Shown piece after piece: positions 1 to 12,379 of a stretch of DNA of 50,422 bases; position 1 is the first letter of the stretch; every line of letters starts with the position of its first letter. The stretch is taken from contig JACVTC010000173.1 of the NCBI GenBank assembly GCA_016946835.1, forward strand, positions 215,001-265,422, written 5' to 3'. The notes below the pieces were generated by a model. That model did not search any database and had not been told where the DNA came from. It was given only the letters and a program-made list of their open reading frames with translations. A program made the position numbers and the translations under genes. The stretch comes from Neocallimastix lanati (nom. inval.) (lineage: Eukaryota > Neocallimastigomycota > Neocallimastigomycetes > Neocallimastigales > Neocallimastigaceae).

Positions 1-414
1 TAATTATCTATTAATAAAAATATAAAAAATAATAATAATAAAATTATAAAAAAATTATAAAAAAATTATAATATATGTATATATATATTATTAATTATTA
101 AATATGAATTTTACATAAAAATTAATATTGATAATAAATTTATAATAAATAAAATTTATATATTTAAAAATATCTTTTATTATAATTTAAATTAATTTTT
201 TTTTAATTTTTTATTTCTTTTCATTTTTATCTCTTAAACATATATATTATATATTTTTTTTATTATTTTTTTTAAGTAAATTATAATTTAAGTATAATTG
301 AAATTATTATATATTTATAGAAATTAAAAAGTATAAAATAAAAAAATAAAAAATAAAAAAAAAAAAAAATAAAATAAATAAAATAAAATAACGTCAATAA
401 TAAATTAAATAAGA
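1..414. other. AT-rich 5' flank of the SART3-like gene
   Basis: No gene is visible. The stretch is almost pure A/T, with an A-rich tract at about 330-400 just before the start codon at 415. It probably holds the promoter and 5' UTR of the downstream gene, but no specific motif can be assigned. Confidence 0.5.
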
Positions 415-876
415 ATGGAAGACACATTTAATGATGAAGAAAATTTAAAGGAAGAAAATTTATCAGAATCAAAAAATTCTGATATTGATTCTAATTCTAA
501 CTCTGACTCTGACTCTGATTTAGATGATACATCAGAAGACGAAGAATACTTACAAAAAGAAAAAGAAAATATGAAAATTTTGAATGATTTAAGTACAGGG
601 GTATATTATAATAATAATTTTTCTTCTTCTTATTTTAATTTATATAGATGTTTAAAAAGAAAAAACAAAAATAGAGGTTAAACGTAAAATACTTTATCCA
701 CAAAAAAAAATTTTTTTTTATTATTATTTTAGTTAAAAGAAAATCCATTATCTTATGATTTACATGTAAAATACATTGAAAAATTAAGAGAAATGGGAAA
801 ATATGACGAATTAAAAGCTGCGAGAAATAATATGAAAACTATTTATCCTTTATCAGAAAGTATATATATGTATTAA

Positions 877-908
<32 letters not shown>

Positions 909-965
909 GTTAATTCATTTTTATTCTGACCTAAATTAATAATTTTAATATTTAAAAATTGAAAT

Positions 966-996
<31 letters not shown>

Positions 997-1869
997 GATA
1001 CTAAAATTATAATGCCTTATATATAAATATATAATATCAATTTATTTATCTATTTATTTATTTATTTATTTTTTTTTCTATTTTAATATGGATATATAAG
1101 CTTTATGGTTAGAATGGATTAATGATGAAAAACGAGTAGCTTACATGCCAGAAGAAAAGAAAAATATTTTAAAGTTATATGAATCTTCATTTAAAGACTA
1201 TTATTGTAAATCTTTTAATAAAAAAATATATATTAATATATAAATATATATATTTAATATTTTCGAAACCAACATTCCATATATTATATATATATTATAT
1301 ATATATTGTTGAAATTTCAAATTCATTAATTAAAATTTCCAAATTTTTTTAATATTAATTTATTAAGCAATTAATATTTGGAAAGAATATTTAGAATATG
1401 TTATCGAAGATTATAATACAAGCAAAGAAGAAGAAGAAGAATCATTATTAAGTGTTGACGAAATTCGAAAACTTTGTGAAAAAGCCATTAATGTTACAAA
1501 ATTTGATTTAACCAATGTAGAAATTCATAAATTAATAAATAATTTATAATTTTATTTATTTATTTATTTATTTAATATATATATATATATATTATATATT
1601 ATATTTAAACTTTCATTCTTTTTTTTTTTTTTATTTTAAAAATTTTTAAATTTTATGAACTTTAAGAGTCATATTATATGGAATATTTATAAAGATTTTG
1701 AATTAAAAATTCTTGAAGTAAGTATATTTATATTAATAATAAAGAAAAATCTATATTTGAACATATATATATTATAGTATTTTATTGATTCGTTTATTTT
1801 CAATTTAACATATTATTCTTAAAATTTCACAATAAATTCAGGAAAATCCAAGGTATTTTATTTCATTTC

Positions 1870-1913
<44 letters not shown>

Positions 1914-3223
1914 TAAAAATAAGAAAAAAAATAATAAAATAATAAAATAAAATTATAATTATAATTAAAATCAATTAATATAATTAATAAAACATCATAT
2001 TATATTATGTCATCTATAACAAAATCTTTAGTCCTGAAAACATAAAAAAAATTAATGAAATGTTTTTAGATAGACTTAAAACACCACATCTTGGTAATTA
2101 ATAAATTATTTTATTATTTTATATTTATACATATATATATATTTAAAATATGTTTTATTAATATTATAATATTTAATATATGCATATATATATATCAATA
2201 ACATGAATTATTATAATCGCAAAATTCAAATTATATATATATATATATTATATTCTTATTATTATTATTTTTTTTTTTTTTTTTTTTTTTTTTTGTTTTT
2301 GTTTTTGTTTTTGATTTTGTTTTAATATAATATTAAAGATATTGATGGAACATTAAATAGTTATTCCAATTTCCAAAGTAATTATGATAATGAGAATTAT
2401 GAAAAGAATTTAGTAGCAGCAAGTAAAAGAGTTTCAAAGGTTAAATATCACTTAAAATACAGACAAAAATTTGAAGATAAAATAGTTAAGTATAAATTTA
2501 TAATATTTATATTGTAATTCTTTTATATATATATATATAATATTTTTATATATAATTATACTAATTGAACTTAAATAAAAAAAAATTATTAATAAATTTG
2601 TATATATATATATCTAAATATATATTTAGTCGGAAGATCCAACAACCCTTAAAAATTTCTATGACTATATTAATTTTGAATTAAATCAAAAACTTATTGA
2701 GATCAAGCAAACAAGGATTTTATTTGAAAAAGCAATTTCAATACATTGTCTTGATCCAAATTTATGGGAAAAATATATTATTTTCATAGTAAAAATTAAA
2801 TTAAATTAAATATAATAAAATATTCTTAAATTATTCTATCATTTTTTTATTTTATTTAAGGATTAATATATATATATATTTAATTATTAAAATTATTAAT
2901 TATATTATTTATATTTATATTTATATTTATATTTATATTTATATTTATATTTATATTTATATTTATATTTATATTTATATCATAAAAGATTAATAAAATG
3001 AATGTAAAACAAGTTCTGTTAAGTATTTGTGAAAGAGCAATTAGAAATTGTCCATGGAGTGGAAAACTTTGGAATCACTATGCCAATGCAAAAGTAATTA
3101 AATATATACTATATATATATATATATAATAGTAACAGACAAAATTTATTATTATTATTTTTTTAAAATATTTATTATTTCTGATAATATAATAAAATATA
3201 TATCGTAAATTAACTAATATAAT

Positions 3224-3261
<38 letters not shown>

Positions 3262-4123
3262 AACTTAGTAAATGCTCTAAAGAAGAAATATTAGAAATAT
3301 ATAATAAAGCATTAGGACATCAACTTATTATGAATGATATGAATAATTATATAGAAGTTGTAATAAGTAAAATAAATTATGAACTGTCTGAAGTAAATTG
3401 GAATGGTATAAATGAAAAAATTATATATAATATATATATATATATTTGTTTTTAATATAATAGTATGTATTTTTATAATTTAAAAAATATTAAAATATTA
3501 ATTAAAATATATATATTATATATATTATATATAATATATATATTATGTTATATATTTATTTTATCTATAAATATATATATATATAGAAGATAATAATGAT
3601 GAAAAAATCGAATATTTTAGAAATATTTTTTCAGAAAGAATAACAGAAATTGAAACCTGTAATTAATTTAAATATTATTAATAATATATATATATCAATC
3701 AACAGTTAACACAATAATAATAATAATAATAATTTATTAATTATCATAATCTTGTTTTATTAATCCATATAAAAGACTTTAATCCAGGTGATCCTATGGG
3801 TCGTATTGAAAAATTATGGATAGATACAGAAGTACATATATAATTCAAACCCAAATAAAAAAAATTTTTTTCAAATATATTTACATAAATATATAATAAT
3901 TTCAAATAAAATCTTTAATTATTCTTATTAATGTTATTATTTAAACAGTTTAAAATATTTAATAATATTGAAAAGACAAAAGAATTATATGAAAAATTTA
4001 CAAAAAAAATTGGAACGAATACATCATTATGGCTCTCATATATCGACTTCGAAATGTAATAGAAAAATTAGTTGCATCTTTTAATAAATTATAATATCAT
4101 AATTAAAATATAAAATAATATAA

Positions 4124-4200
<77 letters not shown>

Positions 4201-4415
4201 AAAATAATAATATAAAACAGACAACAAGGAAATAGATCAATTATTAGTCAACTATTTAAATCAAATTATAAAAGACATTTAGATAATCCAATGAAATTTT
4301 TGAATCGATGGAATGAATTCAATCAAAATAATACTAATTTACATGAATATTATGAACATCAATATTTAATTGAATTATACAGACAAAAATTAGAAAATGA
4401 TGTAATATAAATAAT

Positions 4416-4452
<37 letters not shown>

Positions 4453-4676
4453 ACAATTTATAAATCTATAAGTCGTATTAATAATAATTATAATAATTAT
4501 AATAATTTTTATTATAAATATTATAAATAATCGTAGGGAATATATGACGAAAATCAAACATATGAATATATGTATCAACAATATTATCAATATCAACAAC
4601 TACAAAAGCATAGAGAAAATGTATGTATATCATAGTACTTTCAATATATATATATATATATAATAACAATAATAAG

Positions 4677-4708
<32 letters not shown>

Positions 4709-4966
4709 CTAAAAATTATATTTAATTATCACCAACTCTTGATATATATATATTATAATATATAATATTATATAAATATTATTATTAAACAGAAACACAA
4801 AGAAAAGGAAAAAGAAGAAGAAACTAATAATAATACAAATGGAATAAAAAGAAAGCGTGAACATAATAATGAAAAAAATAAGCCTAATAAAAAAAGAAAA
4901 GGTAATTATTAATTATATATATATATATATTAATATTGAAATAGTAATTATTAAAACGACAGCAAA

Positions 4967-5012
<46 letters not shown>

Positions 5013-5173
5013 TATCAATAATAGTAATAATATTAAATTTTTAATTTATAATAAATTAATAAATAAAATAAAATAAAATAAAATTTTTAATTTCATATAT
5101 ATTTATATAAATATTAAAACAAAAACAAACAAACAAACAAATAAACAAACAAACAAAACAAAACAAAACAAAA

Positions 5174-5213
<40 letters not shown>

Positions 5214-5823
5214 TGAATCCGGAGTTAAAGAAAAATTAGAAGAAAAAACAAATTATGATAATCAAATAACTGAAAAAATAAAAGAAAATGATAATGATAA
5301 TGATATAAAAGAAAATGAAAATGATATAAAAGAAAACAATTCAGATGAAATGAAGATTGAAAACGATGAAAAGAATGATAAAGTAGAAGAAAAATCAAAA
5401 ATGTAATAATAATTAATTAATTAATTAATTTTTATAATAAACTTTAATTTAAAATCAATATATATACATATAAATATATTTATTTAAGATAACTAATAAA
5501 TTTTTTCTATGTATTATAATTATTTTTTATATTATTAATATATTAAAGAGAATTTAAAAAGGAAGAAAAAGAAAAACCATGGTTAAATAAAAATGAAAAT
5601 CCAGAGACTGTATTTGTAAATAAATTACCACCTTCAATAGAAAAATCAGAATTACGAGAAATTTTTGAAAAAGTAATGAAAATATTACAAAAAAAAAAAA
5701 AAGAAAAAAAAAAAAAAAAAAAAATTAAATAGTCTTCTTTGAATATAAATTAATTAATGATTAATGAGCATTATTTAAATATTAACTTAAAACTTTTTCA
5801 TTTAAATTAATTATGTCTTTAAT

Positions 5824-5854
<31 letters not shown>

Positions 5855-7040
5855 TTGAAGTATGGTAATATCAAAGATATTCGCTTGATGCATAGATCTA
5901 ATAGATCTTTTGCTTATATTGATTATGAAACTTCGGTAGAATTACAATTTTTTTTTTTTATTATTATTATAATAATTTATATATTTCTAATTATTATTTG
6001 ATATTTACTTTTTTTTTAAATGGAAAATAATAAGAAATATTTAAATAAAAAATAGAGATTTTTATAAAAATTTTTTATAATAATAGTAATTAAAATATAT
6101 ATATATATAATAGGAAGAATCACATGCCAGTTTAGAATTAAATGATACAGAGATTAAAGGTAAAAAAGTTCAAGTTGCCATTTCTAACCCATCATTAAAA
6201 AAACCAGAAGTTCCAAAAATAAAGTAATAATTAAAAAATTAATAATATTTTTATTAATAATAAATATCTTATTGAATATATTTACGTTTATTTATTTATT
6301 TATTTATTTATTTATTATTTATTTATTATTTATTTATTTATTATTTATTTATTTTAAAAAAATAATAATTTAATAAAATAAAATACAGACAAGATAACAA
6401 AGAACTATATTTAAGTAACTTACCATTCAGTATTACAAAGGAACAATTAAAAGAAATTTTCTCAAAAGTAAAAAAAAAAAAAATAAAAAATAAAAAATAA
6501 TTCTAATAATATATAACATTATAAATACAATAACAATATAATAACTATATTTAATATTAATATAAATAATTAATATAATTAGTATGGTGAAGTCAAGGAT
6601 GTAAGATTAATTACAAAATCTAATAGTCAACCTGTCGGTACTGGATTTATTGAATATATTGATGAAGTAATTATCAATTTATATATATATGATGTTATAT
6701 AATATAATATAAAATGTAGGTTATAAAATATTTTAATTAATTTATCTATATTTATTTTAATCTATAAATAATAATAATTTGAATAAAATAGAAAAGTGCA
6801 TTCAAAGGACTTGCAGTCAATGGTACTGAAATAGATGGAAGAATAATCAATGTTACAATTTCAGATAACAGAAATAAAAAGTAATTAAACCTATTTTAAT
6901 TAAATTTTTTTTATTTAATTTTAAATAATTATATGATTATATATATTTATTAATTATTATTAATATAAATTAAATATTATTATTAAAATTATCAATCCTA
7001 ATAAATTTTACATAAAATTATAATAATAAAATCAAAATTA

Positions 7041-7123
<83 letters not shown>

Positions 7124-7388
7124 TAATTAATTAATTAATTAATTAATTAACCATGATAGTGCTCAAAAACAAAAACAACAAAAGAAAGCAAAGCAGGCTC
7201 AAATGAAACCAATGCTTCCTAGAAGAATGATGAATCATACCTTCCAAAATCGACCAACCACTAAACTTAAAATTTCTAATACAAAAAAATCAAAACCGGA
7301 TAGCATGTCCGAAGGCACTAACGAAACTACCACGACCGCAACTGTTTCAAAATCAAATGATGACTTTAGAAAACTTTTAGGACTTTAG
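415..7388 (+). CDS. SART3: SART3/Prp24-type U4/U6 snRNP recycling factor, 25 exons
   Basis: Predicted 944 aa. Exons: 415-600, 733-859, 1101-1205, 1368-1516, 1667-1717, 1842-1852, 2032-2093, 2339-2484, 2630-2788, 2989-3093, 3261-3405, 3587-3658, 3776-3831, 3949-4055, 4221-4401, 4537-4620, 4793-4901, 5213-5402, 5549-5672, 5861-5935, 6114-6223, 6389-6467, 6583-6666, 6792-6880, 7160-7388. All have GT..AG introns and the frame holds throughout. Order: acidic N-terminus (1-60), HAT helical repeats (about 63-560, with LWLEW and LWNHYAN type motifs), a charged KE-rich linker, RRM1 (about 702-785), RRM2 (about 790-868) and the C-terminal Lsm-contact motif SNDDFRKLLGL at 934-944. In the known family this protein re-anneals U4 and U6 snRNA after splicing, in the nucleus, and the C-terminal motif binds the Lsm2-8 ring. 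Length is close to human SART3 (963 aa). Donors before the second and ninth exons could differ from my choice, but each was picked because it alone keeps the conserved frame. Confidence 0.9.
1842..1852 (+). other. 11-nt micro-exon of the SART3-like gene
   Basis: The segment reads GAAAATCCAAG between an acceptor CAG and a donor GTATTT. It supplies E-N-P plus two bases of a Ser codon completed by the next exon (2032). Leaving it out breaks frame between 1717 and 2032, so the HAT-repeat reading frame requires it. Confidence 0.75.
2908..2981. repeat. (ATATTT)n microsatellite in an intron
   Basis: About twelve copies of a TTTATA hexamer fill the intron between 2788 and 2989 and end just before the acceptor at 2988. 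Confidence 0.9.
4120..4199. repeat. (AAT)n microsatellite in an intron
   Basis: About 25 uninterrupted AAT/TAA trinucleotides lie inside the intron 4056-4220 of the SART3-like gene. Confidence 0.95.
7047..7151. repeat. A-tract, (AAT)n and (TTAA)n compound repeat in the last intron
   Basis: About 28 A are followed by about 15 AAT units and then about 7 TTAA units, next to the acceptor at 7158-7159 of the final intron of the SART3-like gene. Confidence 0.9.
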
Positions 7389-7876
7389 TTTTTTTTTTAA
7401 AAAAAAAAAAAAAAAAAAAAGAACTAATTTTTTTATTTTTCATGCAAGTTATATGTACATAATAAAATTAAATAAAATAAAATAAAAATGAATAAAAATA
7501 TTATACATTCATCTATATTAATAAAATTAAATACAAAAAATAAAAAAAAAAAAAATCTTTAATTTAATATTAAAAAAATAATATGATATAATAAATTTAA
7601 CACTTTTATAAATATATTTTTATTCACATATATATTAATATCTTCACTCATCTAATAATTAATTTTTAAATAAATTATATTATATATATATATATATATA
7701 TAGATATATATATATATATTTTAAAAAAAAAAGATCTTTTTTATTATTTTTTATTATTTTTTATTATTTTTTATTATTTTTTTGTATTCTAAAGGTATTA
7801 TTTATATTTGTTTTTTGTTTTTTGTTTTTACTTTTAGATTTTATATTAATATGTTGTTTTTTATATATAAATATAG

Positions 7877-7914
<38 letters not shown>

Positions 7915-7956
7915 TTGTTCTAATAAATAATTTATATAGATATATTTGGTTTATTA

Positions 7957-7998
<42 letters not shown>

Positions 7999-8067
7999 AT
8001 TTATCTGAATTATTTCATTAAATAATTATATTATAAAAAAATTATTTCCCTAGTTCAAACTATTAGT
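7389..8067. other. Convergent intergenic region, 3' ends of the SART3-like gene and HOM6
   Basis: There is no gene. The two flanking genes point into this stretch. It is made of A and T homopolymers (7400-7420, 7879-7903, 7961-7994) and TA repeats (7680-7720), and probably holds both 3' UTRs and polyadenylation signals. Confidence 0.6.
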
Positions 8068-10049
8068 TTAACGACCGTAAGTAACTCTACCATAGATTTG
8101 AAGAACATCAGAGAAGATACCGAAAGCAGTAACGGCATCACCAGCACCAGCACCAATAATAATTAATGGATTAACGAAACGTTCAGTAGTGAAAGCAATA
8201 ATGTTGTCACTACCCTTAAGGGAGGCGAATGGGTGAGAAGTTGGGTAACTTTTATTCAAAAAAAAAAATTTTTTTTGAATATTTAAATTAAGAATTAAAT
8301 ATATACAATTATAAAGTATAAAATATATATCATACAAATTATAAAATAATATATATTTGATTAATATTTAAATAAAAATTTTTTTCTCTCTTTACTTATA
8401 TACCATTTTCAACTATAAAATATAATATTCATATTATAAAATTCAATTCAACTTTATTTTTCCTTATTTATTAATATTTCTTACCTCATTAACTTAACAG
8501 AGCTAGTACCATTTGGATCACAAACACCAACATAACGAAGGACTTCATTTCTCTTACGAGCTTCTTCATTAAGTTTAGCAAAGTGATCATCATACTTTGG
8601 TAAAGCAGCAAGGAATTCATCAGCAGTCTTAAGAGCACGTAATTCTTCTGGAACAATGTTTTCAATATCTAAAGTTTCCATAGTTAAATCTAAACCAGCT
8701 AAACGACCACAAATAGTAACCTTTCAAAAAAAAAATAAATATATATATATTAAAATAAATAATAAATAAATTTTCATTAATAATTCATAAAAAAAAAAAA
8801 ATTTATTTTATATCAAATATAATTAACTTTTTCATATATTTATGAATATAATTAAATTTTTAAATAATACCTTTCTGGCAACATCTAAACCGTTTAAGTC
8901 ATCTCTTGGATCTGGTTCCTATTAGTTAATAATTTATTATTATAATTTATAATATAAATTAAATTAATTAATTATTTAATACCAAGGTATTTTTTCATCT
9001 ATTCATAACAAAATTATTATAAAATTAGTAATAATAAAATTATTAGTTATTATAATAATACTAACAGTGTAACCCTTAGCCTTTGCATCCTTAACAATAT
9101 CGGAGAACTTAGCATCAGAAGCTGGACCATTAGATGGAGAGAAGACATTGAAAAGGTAAGAAAGAGTACCGGAAAAGATACCTTCAATCTTAACAATCTT
9201 ATCACCAGTAGCAACTAAGTTCTTTAAAGTGTCAAGAACTGGTAAACCAGCACCAACTGTAGATTCATGGAAGACCATTGGGTATTCTTCACCTGGACGT
9301 TGAGCACTGAGGGCTTGAATTTCTTTAAATAAATTAAGATCACCAGAGAAGGCTTTCTTGTTTGGAGTAACAATGTGAAGACCTTGCTTTAACCAAGTTG
9401 GGTATTGAGAAGCAACAAATTGACTTGCAGTAGTATCAACAAGAACAGCTGGCTTATGTTTAACTAAGTGAGCAGCAAAGGCATTAAGATCTGGTTGGTT
9501 CTTACAGTTAGCAAAAACTTCTTTCCAAGTACTAAGATCAATACCTGGTTGTTCAGCAGTTGGTTCATGAAGCCATAAACGGTCAAGTTCGGCTACAGCA
9601 ATAACAGCTAATTTATCAAAACCGTGCTTCTTTTGATATTCATGTACTTGTCTGAGGAATTCAGAACCAATGTAACCTTTTAAATACGTATATATATATT
9701 TATATAATAATAATATTTAAAGTAATTACAATAATATAAAAATTATATAAATATATATATATATAATATTTTTTTTTTAATTATTTTATGTTTAAAAATT
9801 GGAAATTAGTATTTTAATCTTTTTTTTTTTTTTTTTTTTTTGTTATTAGTAATTCTTTCAATTAAAATTTCATTAGATTTGTTTAACGAAAACAAAAACT
9901 TTATTAAGTATATTTTTATTTCACACAATATCCTATTAATTAATCTTTATTTGTTTAAAAATAATAATATAATTATTCCTTTAAGAATATATATTCATTT
10001 TGCAATATTCACCTGGACCAATGATACCAATATTTAAAGTAACAGTCAT
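8068..10049 (-). CDS. HOM6: Homoserine dehydrogenase (Hom6 type), 5 exons
   Basis: Exons on the minus strand: 10049-10013, 9676-9066, 8918-8871, 8720-8485, 8248-8068; predicted 370 aa (yeast Hom6 has 359). The enzyme reduces aspartate semialdehyde to homoserine with NAD(P)H, on the threonine/methionine route, in the cytosol. The nucleotide-binding glycine loop GIIGPGYIG (residues 8-16) spans the first intron. ATPNKKAF-like VTPNKKAF, HESTVGAGLP and KIEGIFSGTLSY lie in exon 2. The signature DPRDDLNGLDVARK (219-232) is split off as the 48-nt third exon and carries the Asp and Lys (D228, K232) equivalent to the proposed catalytic pair of yeast Hom6. HPFASLKGSDN (316-326) and a GAGAG turn close the protein. 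Introns start GTGAAT, GTTAGT, GTATTA and GTAAGA. Codon use is richer in GC than the surroundings, as expected for a well-expressed metabolic gene. There is no aspartokinase fusion. Confidence 0.97.
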
Positions 10050-10623
10050 TTTTTTATATAATTCTAATATTAATTAATAGTTTAAATTGATATTTAATGG
10101 AAGATAAATAAAAATTAAAAAATGAAAAAAATTGAAAATCATACATAATCATTATAAAGAAATCTATTTGATTGGTTATTGGTCCAAAGTTAAAAAATAT
10201 ATATTCATGAAAAATCAACCCAAATTTAAGAAATTCGAAGTAAATATTTGTTAACATTTTATTAGAAAAAAATTTTTTTTTATTTATTATAATTAGTATT
10301 TGTTAATTTAAAAGATTAATATTGTAATATATTATTATTTTATATTTATATTTATTTAATGATTTATTTTTTAATTTATTATCTGTTATCTATTATCATT
10401 TAACTTAGGAATATTATTAGAAATAGATATAATAGATATAATAGATATAGATTCATTTTTATTTTATGGAATATCAGAAAAAAAATAAATTTTAATTTTA
10501 AATTTTAAATTATTATTTTTTAATTATTAAAAATTAATAATAAAACTTAAATATATATATATATTTAATATTCATTTTGTGACTTTTAAAAAGATAATAA
10601 ATTTTTCTATTCATTTTATTGAC
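10050..10623. other. Intergenic region between HOM6 and the ARMC7-like gene
   Basis: AT-rich with no supported gene. It should hold the HOM6 promoter and the 3' UTR of the ARMC7-like gene, since both are read on the minus strand. A short tandem (ATAATAGAT) lies at about 10425-10450. No regulatory motif can be named. Confidence 0.5.
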
Positions 10624-11438
10624 TTATACATTATAATTAAAATGATCTCTTAAAAATATTTTTGCTAAATTAGATAGTTTTATTTGTTTTGATTTTGCAA
10701 ATTCAATTAGACAATTTCTGTTTTCTCTTGTTAAAATTTCTATTATATGTTAATCCATAAAAAAAAAATAAATTAATTTAATTAAAAAAATATTAATAAA
10801 TTAAATATATATAATATATAATCAATTTTATAACTTTTTTTTTTTTTTTTTGAAAATAAAATTAAATTTACAAATATATACCTGAACGGCAATCGTCTGA
10901 TATTAACAATAATAAAGTCATTAATGCCATCAATACAATTTCCAGCACTGAACTTGATAAACAAGAATTAATTAATTTTATTCCATCATTGTCTACTATG
11001 TAAGTATGAAATCTAGGATCTTTAAAATATAAAAAAGTTCAATTAAAAATTATATTTCCCTTAATAATTCAAAGTAAAAAAAAAAAAAAAAAAATGCATA
11101 TCTTGTATAATTATGTTAAAAAAAAGAAAAAAAAAATACCAATGCATAAATTGCAAATACCACCAATTGCCAATTCTTGTAACATTAAATTTTCTTCAAC
11201 TAAACAATCTAAATATCAAAATTTTATTAGTTATTCTTTCTATATTATAAATATTTTCCATATTATGTATATATAAATATACATATAATACCTAAAAATA
11301 AATCAATAACATTTAGTTCCCAAAGCCAAGAATAATTTATAGGGTCATAAGAAAAATTTGCTAAATTCGCAATTATTTGTTGTTTGTCCTCTATAATTTA
11401 TTACAAATTATAATAATTTTAGAAAATTTATATTTTCC

Positions 11439-11470
<32 letters not shown>

Positions 11471-11647
11471 TTTATTTTTGTTGTCCTCATATGTGCTTAA
11501 TTTTTTTTTTTTTTTTTTTTTTTTATTTATTATTATACCTATATTTTGTGTTTCTTGAAATTCATTGACTAAATCTTGTAAATATTGAAATCTTGAGGTT
11601 CCTTTTGAACCCTGTCTTCTTTGAATATGAATATGTGACTGAAACAT
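10624..11647 (-). CDS. ARMC7: ARMC7-like armadillo-repeat protein, 5 exons
   Basis: Exons on the minus strand: 11647-11539, 11390-11292, 11208-11140, 11019-10882, 10739-10624; predicted 176 aa (human ARMC7 is 198). Recognised by the run of motifs [32 protein letters not shown] and NLAKIFL in the same order and spacing as ARMC7, an all-helical armadillo protein. ARMC7 is reported as a spliceosome-associated factor in animals; whether that holds here is unknown. All four introns interrupt a codon after its first base, a G, followed by a GTAT donor in every case. The start is chosen because it is the only ATG upstream of the conserved block in this frame and gives an N-terminus like that of the human protein. 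Next to HOM6 and on the same strand, with no sign of co-regulation. Confidence 0.88.
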
Positions 11648-12370
11648 AAATTTTTACTAAATATTATTAAAAAAGATAAATTAAAAATTTTTCTTTAATT
11701 AATATTTTCTATTATTTTAATAAAAAAAATGAATGGTGATTTATATTCTAACCCTAGCAATTATATAGCCTTTTAAGATTAAATTTAATTTTATATTATT
11801 ATTATAATAATATAAAATGACAAGAACTTAAATATATAAACGATAAAATATTTTTTAATTTCTATATATCAATTTGATATTTTTTAGTTTCTATATATCA
11901 GTATAATAAATATTAATTCATACAATAATACAAAATAAAGTAATAAATATATTTTTTTTAATATTCTCTTTATTTATTATTTATTATTAATTATTATAAT
12001 AATTAATAATTATTATTATTGCTTGCTTATATAAATATTACAATTAATTATCTCAAAATATATATATAATATCTTTCTTTAACTATACTAAACTAAAATA
12101 TAAAAATATCCATTTATATGAACTAATTTAATAAATAAATTAAAGAAAAATTTTTAATTTCGAATTGTATCCCAACAAAATTACTTTATGGAAACCAATT
12201 TATGTGGAAGTTTAATATTCATTATGATTATGATAAAAAGTTCTACACTCTTATTTAAATTATCGTTTTTGTAAAAAAATTGATAAAAATATTAATAAAA
12301 ATCCACAATATTATTTTCAGTTTAATTCATTGATAAATTTTTTTTATAAAATAATTTTTTAAAAATCTTT
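11648..12370. other. AT-rich gap before the first transposon remnant
   Basis: No gene is supported. A short near-duplicate around TTTCTATATATCA occurs at 11859-11871 and 11888-11900. The stretch should contain the ARMC7-like promoter near 11650-11760. The lower edge of the Ty3 remnant is blurred here. Confidence 0.4.
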
Positions 12371-12379
12371 CTAATTATA

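Noticed and set aside
601-681. Gene 1 as an 88-aa single-exon protein
   Set aside because: The frame to 681 is read-through of the first intron; using the donor at 601 keeps the HAT-repeat frame.
4390-4669. Minus-strand ORFs inside the SART3-like gene
   Set aside because: They are Ile/Tyr-rich translations of introns and exons on the wrong strand.
9840-10037. Small plus-strand ORF inside HOM6
   Set aside because: It lies in HOM6 intron 1 and has no recognisable domain.
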